64,000 bases of DNA, taken from contig CACVBU010000731.1 of NCBI GenBank assembly GCA_902728285.1, positions 186,001-250,000 on the forward strand. The letters are read 5' to 3'. The position numbers and the translations under genes were made by a program. The notes beneath the pieces were generated by a model. It was given only the letters and a program-made list of their open reading frames with translations. It was not told where the DNA came from and ran no database searches. The stretch is from Clytia hemisphaerica. Its lineage: Eukaryota > Cnidaria > Hydrozoa > Leptothecata > Clytiidae. Shown piece after piece: positions 58,101-64,000 of the stretch (the stretch's first letter is position 1; every line of letters starts with the position of its first letter).

Positions 58101-61100
58101 CCAGAAGAACATCAATAAGTTGTTGTACTTCTGATGAGTTCAATTGAGAGTTTTCGATATCTGAGATAATCTTGGTGGGATTACTTATTGCTGATGGTTG
58201 AGCTGTATATATATGAAATTAATCATCATTAAAACATGGTAAAAATCTAGGCAGAAATTTTAGTTAAACAGTGACGTTTAAATTACCCTAGCAATTAGAA
58301 TATCAAGGTCCTTAGAACAGAGGTCAGAGAAAGGATCGTATAAGCTTGAGACTCTTAGAAGTTTGATTGTTTAGTTTTTGTTTATTCCCATCTTTCCCAT
58401 CTTCTCAAATATAGCTACTCCCAACTATTCAGGACTTTAAAATCACACTTGATAAAAATTTCTTCTTTTAAGTTTTCTTTTTAAATACACTCACAGGGCT
58501 GCAAATAAGCGTCGGTCATCGGTCAATGTCCGACTGAAAAAGCTATTTGACCGAGTGAAAAGGATTAAACCATTAACTTGAGAGTTGAAAATAAATCTCT
58601 TACACCCCTGTCTCTTACTTATCCTATTCTTTTAATACTCGCTTCCTTTGTAGCTTTCAGGGTGTTTCTAAGTTAACTTTTATTGACTTGCTTTCTTCGT
58701 TACTTTCTTTGTTTCTAAGATCACTTTTATCAACCCGCTTTCTTTGTAACTCTTTTAAGGGTGTTTCTAAATTACTTTTGTCAACTTGCTTTCTTCGTAA
58801 CCTTCTTTGTTTCTAAGATCATTTTTATCAATTTGCTTTCTTTGTAACTTTCAAGGGTGTTCCAAAGTTAACTTTTATCGACTCGCTTTCTTCGTAACTT
58901 TCAAGAGTGTTTCTAAGATCACTTTTATCAATTCGCTTTCTTCGTAACTTTCAAGAGTTTTTTTAAGACCATTTTCATCAACTTGCTTACTTCATAACTT
59001 TCAAGAGTGTTTCTAAGTTAACTTTTATCAACTCGCTTTCTTCTTAGCTTTTAAGAGTGTTCCTAAGTTAACTTTTATCAACTTACTTTCTTCGTAACTT
59101 CCAAGGGTGTTTCTAAGATCACTTTTATCGAATCAATTTCTCTGTTTTTATATACAGTAGCAAACTGTTCAAAGGTAACTTTTATTTTTCCTACTCGCTT
59201 TCTCCGTAACTTTAAAAAAAATATACACTGAATGACCGACAGGATTTTGAGCTTGACCGACATGATTTCATTTCTGTCGGACATGATGTCCGATGGACTA
59301 AAAATATTTATTTGCAGCCCTGCACTCATGAAAGTGTGATTGATAGACGTTTGATGTCTATTTAAATAATTGAGACAGTATATATGGCCCCTAAAACGGA
59401 GACGGCCCCAAAACGGAGGTTTTGCCTTAATGAATCATGTTTCTACTTTAAAACCTGGGAAAGAAAAAGGAAACTACCAAAATATCATTTCTAATGTGGC
59501 TAATTTTCTTCTTTCTTTTTTTTTTTAATTTTTTGAAAATTCCTTTTTTTGGACTAAAACTGTCGAAAGTCAAACAAGATTGGATATTAACCCCTAAAAA
59601 CTGGGTAACTCTGGAAAGTATAAACATATACCAACATACCAACTCAGTAATTAAAAGTTTTTTAGAGAATTCGAAATATTTTAACATTAGAGACCGCTAG
59701 TATTTTGCACAGGATTTTTGCACTCAGCCAGGCCTGAAACACTTATTGTTTTGGTCTGATTTCTTTTTGCAAAATTATCAAAAACTAATTATTTTATTGT
59801 GTCTTTGGTTTGAGACATTGTTAAGTAATGGGTTTTTAACAATTTCAATTTAATTGAAGTCGTAAAGCATTATACCTATTGATAGTAATTTGATGCAGGT
59901 GCTATGCTTTTTGATTAAGATATTTAGAAAAAAACTAAACCTTTGTTTTAGGGGCCTTTAGTAAAATGTGACTCAACTTTGACTGAAAAAAATCATACAA
60001 AAACCTTTATTCTAAGAAAATTATCTTTTGGGAAAGAAACTAGACATGTTGAAGCTTTATATTTTTAACGTTCCCTATTTTCTGAATTCGCAAGAAAGAC
60101 CACTAAAATTCTTTGTTCACCTATCTTTCCAGAAAGGTGATGGCATCTTAGTAAAAGCCAAGAGACACAAATATATTTTTTAGATCTGGTATGCAGGAAT
60201 AGTGTCAGGATCTACAGACAACTTTGTAGGGTTGGGTATGGGTGTGGTTGTGTATAAGATTGGGTTAGGGTTAGTATTAGGTTATTTGATTAAATCTCAA
60301 TCTAAGATTTTCATTCTGATGACCACATTCTTTTGTTATTTTCAATCTCAACCTTGGCTTTAATCTCAATCCAAGATCTTAAACCACAATTTTCGTCAGA
60401 ATACCTAACTTTTAATCTGTAACTTAAACTCTCAACACCCTCTCAGGCGTTTATTTGTTTTTATAGTTCAATCATGTAATAAAGGTTTTTATATGACTAT
60501 GACTATTATTGTATTTTTATATGTAGCAAAAATGGGCCTTCGGGCCTGATGTTACTTAAATATATAGATAGATAGATTAGGAATTGGGTTATTATCAGCT
60601 AAGGTTAGGGTTGGAGCTTGAAACAAGGACCTTTTTTGATTTTCTCTTAATATAGTCTGGTCTGTTTTATGGCGCCGTCCACATAGTAGGTATTTTCTTC
60701 AACCGAGGGGGGGGGGTGTGAATGAAAAGTATGTACTTACCGGTGGTATAGCCATTTGCGTACGCTTGCGTACAGGGGGACGGGATATCCAATTTTTGAC
60801 ATTTTAATGCTTACGTACTATGTGGATATAGTTCAATATATAAACCTGTTTTCATTTCATTTAGAAAAACAGGGAATCAGGGAAATTTTTCCCATTATGT
60901 GTTTTGCATTGCTGTGAATTATAGCAAGAACCTGATTAAAAAATTATCCTCTTATTTCAACACTTTTCTGGCGTGAGGATTTTTTTTTTAGGCTTTCCTC
61001 CAGCAAAATGGTATAGATTTTGCCATTTTCTTAGCTGTCAACTTTGCCTCACAAATATGCGGGAGAGCTCCAAGTCAGAATATAATTCCTATAATTCAGT

Positions 61101-62726
61101 TTTTCAAAATTGGAAAATCAGGAAATCAGGGGAATTTTCCCGCAAAATCTGATTTTATCTGAAATTTTATTGGGGAAATCTGGAAATCTTTCGTCCCAAT
61201 TTTCCAAAATCAGAAAATTATGCCATTCCGTTTATTCTAAATCTTTTCAGGAAATCGGAAAATTTTTGGAAATGGGGGAGATGCGGGAGAAAATCCTGAA
61301 AATGCGACAGATTTGTCAAAAAAAATTTCCCGCAGGATGAAACATTGGCATGCGGGAGAGTTGACAGCTATGTCATTTTTCCCAATATTTCCCTGACTTT
61401 AAATATTGGAAAAGCGAACAAAACAAAGGAATTTTTAACTTTCAATTTTGGTTGGCGGTGGTAAGATGAGTATGGATGTCACCCCTGAGTGCGTAGTGAT
61501 GTGAATGACAGCAATCTTTTTAGCAAAGTTAAAGTTTGAATTCATAAATCACGACCCTGCCTATGCCCCGGACAGTCTGGGGTTTTTTTGATGCGTGCCC
61601 GGGGTCCGTATTATTTGTTTTTGAGAGACTACCCCGGATGCCCCAGACAGCCCGCGCGGTCGCATTTTATAGAATCGCTGACCGCGCGGGCTTTTTTCTA
61701 ATTCATTGAAATATTCTTCCGTGGACAAACGCCGTCTTCCAAAAGATCTTGTAATGTCCTGATTTTGGCGTTTCGTGTGTGAGGCCAGTATTTGAACCTT
61801 AAATCTCAAGCGTGGTTTGTTCAGCAATCAAATTCTAAAATCTAACCGAAAGCTGAAAAATGGATCCTGATCCTGATCAGACAGAGAAAGGTAAGTAAAG
61901 TTAGTTTTTTTATTTTTAATTAATTTATTTGGGCGTGAGGGGGTGAGTTTTAGACCTGGATAAAATGTCCGGGGGTTTAAAGTGAGCTCGGCGATATACG
62001 TCCGGGGTAAATTTATGGCGCAAAAATTGGAGCCCACGTCCGGGGAAAAAGTTATTTTTTTCAGACCCCAGACATTTGCCCCGGACTGTCCGGGGCATAG
62101 GCAGGGTCGTCATAAATCTCACCATTCTCTTTAGATTTGTGTTTCTTTGCCTTCTTCTTTGTCTTCTCTTCCTCGGTTACAGCTGCAGGAGGAGCAGTCT
62201 TTGTTTTGGATTCGACCTTTGGCTTGATTTCTTCAACAACAACTGGGGGAGCAGCTTCAACCTTTGCTTCCTCTTGAACAGAGACAACTTCTTCAATAAC
62301 CATTTTTTGATGCTTTGACTTTTCTTTCTTTTCCTTTTGTTTTTTTGCTTTCTCAGGTTTTTTCTCTTCCTTTGTAGCTTCTTTAGGGACTGATTCTGGC
62401 TTTGGGGATTCTTTGACTGGTGCAATAGGCTCAGAGACAGAGATTGGCTCCTCATCTTCAACAACACCAGAATCATCAGCTTCTCCTGCTTGCTCTTTTT
62501 TGGCGGCTTTCTTATTCTTCAGTTTGCTCCATTTCTTGTTATTTTTTCCAGATTTTCCAGATCCTTGAAGAGAATTCAGAAGAGCTTCCTCCTCTTTCTT
62601 TCGGGCAGCACAGGCATCCTCAAATTTTTCCTCTTTGTTGACGAAAAGTACAAGTCCAGCAAGACTTGAAACAGCCAAGATAATCACTCCCACAACAACA
62701 GTGGTACCTCCGATAATTTCCAGCAT
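40153..62726 (-). CDS. RRBP1/KTN1-like: p180/kinectin-family ER membrane coiled-coil protein
   Basis: 25 exons, minus strand: 62726-62123, 58202-58069, 57747-57681, 57524-57479, 57344-57275, 53367-53230, 52573-52539, 51845-51662, 51380-51126, 50822-50704, 50403-50251, 49922-49706, 49605-49306, 48700-48629, 48453-48301, 47990-47904, 47544-47461, 47105-47062, 46406-46131, 46012-45923, 44745-44617, 44015-43968, 43622-43566, 41289-41221, 40197-40153 (TGA). All have GT/AG borders and phases agree, except at 47461/47105 where one base is missing. About 1,158 residues: N-terminal membrane anchor, Lys/Pro/Glu-rich region, then continuous heptad-type coiled coil. Exon 13 starts DLREKNW, a hallmark of kinectin/p180. 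Family members sit in the rough ER and bind ribosomes, microtubules or kinesin. RRBP1 versus KTN1 cannot be decided; invertebrates may have one ancestral gene. Confidence 0.92.
41385..42370. mobile_element. Foldback element in an intron, ~430-bp arms
   Basis: Ends TAAAGTCTGTCCAGATATAA and the inverse. The arms pair almost throughout (GTAACTTTTGATAGTCAAAT, and AAATACCCCTTGG with its inverse). Short loop near 41870-41990. Intron between exons 23 and 24. Confidence 0.85.
42450..42700. mobile_element. Short MITE, ACACCC end
   Basis: Inverted ACACCCTGTGTC and GACAGGGGTGT ends with CCCCATTG/CAATGGGG words inside. No TSD identified. Confidence 0.45.
44254..44567. mobile_element. Short MITE in an intron
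   Basis: Imperfect inverted ends GGGTCATTCCATT and AATGGAACAGCCC with an inner AGGAGGTGGA/CCTCCACC pair. The interior repeats TTTCCAGGGGGT words. Intron between exons 21 and 22. Confidence 0.5.
45100..45388. mobile_element. Hairpin element in an intron
   Basis: CTTTAAAGGGATCATCAGAT at the left pairs with the right end. A second block (AAACACCTCCAAAGTTTTTG) also pairs with its inverse. 289 bp. Intron between exons 20 and 21. Confidence 0.7.
45433..45580. mobile_element. Small MITE, ACAGGTTGAACTCATTT type
   Basis: Ends ACAGTTAAACTCATGTAATT and the inverse of ACAGGTTGAACTCATTTAAT. Extra inverted copies of AACTCATTTAATTCG lie inside. Confidence 0.55.
46479..46807. mobile_element. MITE-like, TTTCGGAAATCG-rich
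   Basis: Imperfect inverted ends GGGGCATACGG and CCGTACGCCCC. The interior repeats TTTCGGAAATCG-like words in both orientations. Confidence 0.5.
47062..47105 (-). CDS. RRBP1/KTN1-like: Exon 18, acceptor uncertain
   Basis: Only one frame is open (ELKAVETKLEESNKK) and it fits the next exon in phase 0. The visible acceptors (GAAG/ or GCAG/ at 47108 or 47105) need one base from the previous exon, which ends in phase 0. Either a small exon is missing, an acceptor lies elsewhere, or there is a one-base error. The adjacent intron starts with a tandem repeat. Confidence 0.6.
47123..47372. repeat. ~54-bp tandem repeat, five copies, at an exon border
   Basis: A unit with GGAGAATTTCGAGAGGGGCG and TAACATTTTGAAAAACTTTT is repeated head to tail, ending about 18 bases from exon 18's putative acceptor. 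Read on the minus strand, one frame stays open through the array, which explains the 93-codon repetitive frame there. Confidence 0.9.
47904..47990 (-). CDS. RRBP1/KTN1-like: Exon 16, odd basic cassette, possibly alternative
   Basis: 29 codons, phase 0 to 0. Encodes ETPIPHHGDTPSKKKHGWTY, then KLTKIIHPK. It is not coiled-coil-like: no heptads, with Pro, His and Gly. As a symmetric exon it can be skipped without changing the frame, so it may be an alternative cassette. Confidence 0.65.
49306..49605 (-). CDS. RRBP1/KTN1-like: Exon 13, diagnostic kinectin/p180 segment
   Basis: 100 codons, phase 0 to 0. Begins DLREKNWKAIDALSKVEEE and continues to KSLKSVYPDMKLP and LQKFFEEFQTSC, following the layout of the conserved C-terminal part of vertebrate kinectin/p180. 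This is the strongest single evidence for the family. Confidence 0.92.
52611..53134. mobile_element. MITE, CATAGT family, copy 2
   Basis: Ends CATAGTGTCCTCC and GGAGGACACTATG, with GCCTCC directly repeated at 52605-52610 and 53135-53140. G-run rich, 524 bp, related to 3507-3917. It ends 37 bases before exon 7's acceptor, so it now forms the upstream part of that acceptor region. Confidence 0.8.
53951..57233 (+). mobile_element. 3.3-kb DNA transposon with ~550-bp TIRs
   Basis: The left arm (53951 to about 54510) and right arm (about 56670 to 57233) are inverted copies with a low level of mismatch. Ends CCCAGGGTAATTCCATCTCA and CTGGGGGAAAGCTCCATCTC (right end, inverse). Shared inner blocks include GGTCCCAAAATCCGCCATTT. 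A probable transposase on the plus strand lies between the arms. It is in the intron between exons 5 and 6 of the p180/kinectin-like gene, antisense to it, 42 bases from exon 5's donor. No TSD is obvious. Confidence 0.88.
54937..56612 (+). CDS. Probable DDE-type transposase in two overlapping frames
   Basis: The first frame (54937-55380, 147 codons) has a Cys/His pattern (ICNRHFEQFG, then LCRQCIKQYQ) that looks zinc-binding. The second is open from about 55362 to 56612 and carries IVLGDFAENYQF, LYYFSDGCAGQYKN and FATSHGKSPCDGIGGFVKR. Two invariant-looking aspartates in strand-like contexts plus the DGIGG block suggest an RNase H-type (DDE/D) transposase fold; the third acidic residue is not certain. 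The two frames overlap across an A6 run at 55361-55366, so a one-base indel there is the simplest break; programmed shifting is possible. The C-terminal part has VYGDFWWVGMITEID, then a tail with GPRKNFYWP. I recall similar proteins from invertebrates but cannot name the superfamily. Confidence 0.7.
58069..58202 (-). CDS. RRBP1/KTN1-like: Exon 2 of the p180/kinectin-like gene
   Basis: 134 bases, phase 1 in and phase 0 out. Encodes a segment with SEVQQLIDVLLARQNDNEQW, the start of the rod. The intron before it is about 3.9 kb and holds at least five transposons. Confidence 0.9.
58494..59322. mobile_element. Element with CAGGGCTGCAAATAA ends
   Basis: Ends CAGGGCTGCAAATAA and the inverse (829 bp). 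An inner inverted pair includes CGGTCAATGTCCGAC and GTCGGACATGATGTCCGA. The flanks share CACTCA. The CAGGGCTG start suggests a hAT-type element, though an 8-bp TSD is not cleanly seen. The interior holds a minisatellite. Confidence 0.7.
58650..59215. repeat. ~50-60-bp minisatellite inside the hAT-like element
   Basis: About ten diverged copies of a unit with TTTTATCAACTCGCTTTCTT and CGTAACTTTCAAGAGTGTTT. Confidence 0.85.
59386..59956. mobile_element. MITE-like, GGCCCCTAAAAC ends
   Basis: GGCCCCTAAAAC at the left and its inverse at the right, 571 bp. No coding content. Intron 1 of the p180/kinectin-like gene. Confidence 0.5.
60676..60827. mobile_element. Short MITE, CCACATAGTA ends
   Basis: GTCCACATAGTAGGTA paired with TACGTACTATGTGGAT. 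About 150 bp with a G-run and GTACGCTTGCGTAC palindrome inside. Confidence 0.6.
61032..61370. mobile_element. MITE-like, TAGCTGTCAAC ends
   Basis: Inverted TAGCTGTCAACT ends, with ATGCGGGAGAG near both. The interior is made of GGAAATC and GGAAAAT words. Confidence 0.55.
61551..62110. mobile_element. 560-bp element next to the exon-1 donor, 8-bp TSD
   Basis: Ends ACGACCCTGCCTATGCCCCG and the inverse. CATAAATC is directly repeated at 61543-61550 and 62111-62118. The interior has a GCCCGCGCGGTC hairpin (61649-61694) and several CCGGGG words. The element ends 12 bases inside intron 1, and the right TSD copy forms donor bases +5 to +12. Confidence 0.88.
62123..62726 (-). CDS. RRBP1/KTN1-like: Exon 1 of the p180/kinectin-like gene
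   Basis: Starts MLEIIGG, followed by a hydrophobic anchor (about residues 8-29, VVVGVIILAVSSLAGLVLFV), then a charged region with an ACAARKKEEE segment like the post-anchor motif of p180. A long Lys/Glu/Pro-rich domain follows (KEEKKPEKAKKQKEKKEK). The donor is AATG/GTGAGA, phase 1. An acceptor-like TTGAATTAG about 20 bases upstream of the ATG suggests a spliced 5' leader. Confidence 0.92.
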
Positions 62727-64000
62727 TATTATTTGGCTTGTTTGTCCCTAATTCAACAAAAATGGTAAAACATAAACAATTTACCTAACAATTCTGAACA
62801 ATCACCAACCAAAAATGTCACCCATTAACTTTAGACCCTATAAAATCTATCATATTTTGGCTACGTAATGCTCCAGGGCCAAGGTCGGTCATATCCGGCT
62901 ACACGGTTGTTATATTAACCAACTTGGAGTTACGGTCTCTCGTTGGTGGTCAGAAATTCAAGCTTGAGCGATATAAAGAGACTGGTAACGAAATTGTGTC
63001 TATTATGCACGTGGCACTGTGGCCTCTGCTGGATACCGCTGAATTGGCTCGATTATCTCTTAAGCCCGGATTACTTCAAATTTTGTCTCAGTTATCTTGG
63101 AGGACACACCAATCATTTCCTTTTGTCATGTTTTTTTCCGAGAATCGTACATCGCAACCAGACCCCCGCCCCTAGATGGGGGTGTGGTTCTGGCATGGCG
63201 AGGACCCTCCTCTTTTTGCCACAGCAGTAGAACAATTAAGTAGCGTAGTTTTTTTTATATGAACAAACTGTATAAGAACATTCGAGGGCCAAAATGCTAA
63301 GAACATTTTAAGGCTTTATGGACTCAAAAAACACCCGATTTCTTAGGAAAATGGGTAAAAATGGTCAATAATTTGTTAAATTAAGAACATGTTGATAACA
63401 TTTCTAAGGTGGAAACCTAAAAAGTTAAGAACATCCAAAGGTTTTAAATTTTTTTGTTGTTCTTATAAAAAAATATGGAACTCGCGCAACAGACCAAATT
63501 TCTTACTTGACGATTTTTACTATATAAAAATTTGCGTGTTCGAAAAACTTTACATTCTCTTAAAATCATTTTCATTTTTAGATCAAATAGTTAGAGTTTT
63601 TAGGGTCATTTCTCTAAAAAAAAAACCGACACCGAAACAGGAAAATGAAACAGCCACGTATGAACATCAAAACGTGAAATTTACACACCCTGGAATAGTT
63701 TCAAATTTCTCACACACAACACTAGGTATTACATAAGAAAAAGAAAACCAACTTATTCTAGATAGAGAAAGATATCAACGTGACTGTGTCTGGCTTAAAA
63801 CAATGACAGAGAAAATAAGGATCATATCATTGAAAAAAATCAACATGTAAAAGATTACTATCTTGACCTGGTGAGTAACATAATGATGGACAACTCGAAT
63901 CTTGGTTTAAAATTAAGGACCTCTTGAAAGTTGGTGTGTTCTCGATTCTTGACAAAAGCTATACATTGAAAGATTTTCTAACAAGAAAATCAGAAGACCG
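62727..64000. other. Upstream flank of the p180/kinectin-like gene
   Basis: Should hold its leader and promoter; I could not place them. Open frames at 62924-63175 (LSLKPGLLQILSQLSWRTHQ region) and 63389-63736 have no recognised motif. The first has a fairly protein-like composition and may be a transposon relic. From 63240 to 63560 there are scattered TAAGAACAT words. Confidence 0.35.

Noticed and set aside
62177-62476. 99-codon lysine/leucine-rich minus-strand frame
   Set aside because: Shifted-frame shadow of exon 1 of the p180/kinectin-like gene.

Overview
This is animal nuclear DNA, AT-rich, with spliced genes, long introns and very many transposable elements. No rRNA, tRNA, CRISPR array or prokaryotic operon is visible. 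An invertebrate is indicated by a single-exon DEG/ENaC channel, a p180/kinectin-family gene with many short exons, an animal-type Helitron, and a gag-like relic of a kind I associate with cnidarians. Cnidaria is my best guess, but it is inference and I cannot fix the species.

Layout. 1-3.5 kb: two near-identical copies of a segment of about 0.9 kb, carrying the last two exons of an unrecognised plus-strand gene. They are separated by a single N (926) and a stretch with other exon-like pieces. 3.5-5.7 kb: MITEs and featureless DNA. 5.8-7.3 kb: DEG/ENaC channel, minus strand. 7.3-11.1 kb: hairpin elements, a minisatellite, a gag-like pseudogene and a PIF/Harbinger-like MITE. 11.6-16.3 kb: a three-exon minus-strand gene with an N-terminal CxxC/CxxC module; its first intron holds a 2.6-kb LTR element with matching 5-bp target-site duplications (TSDs). 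16.9-25.1 kb: foldback elements and a tandem duplication. 26.1-31.9 kb: a minus-strand Helitron with a USP/USPL1-like protease domain at the N-terminus of its Rep protein, broken by frameshifts. 32.4-39.9 kb: foldback elements, including a Mutator-like one with a 9-bp TSD and a pair of related elements with 8-bp TSDs.

40.15-62.73 kb: one large minus-strand gene, RRBP1/kinectin-like. I reconstructed it as 25 exons from an N-terminal membrane anchor to a stop codon, about 1,158 residues. Exon phases agree at every junction except one. Its introns hold more than a dozen transposons, including a 3.3-kb element with inverted repeats of about 550 bp and a probable DDE-type transposase on the opposite strand, and a 560-bp element inserted 12 bases inside the first intron.

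The two complete-looking host genes of known type make an ion channel and an ER membrane coiled-coil protein and show no pathway link. The window's interest lies mainly in its transposons: the protease-Helitron fusion, the unusual transposase, and many non-autonomous families that can be defined from ends and TSDs.
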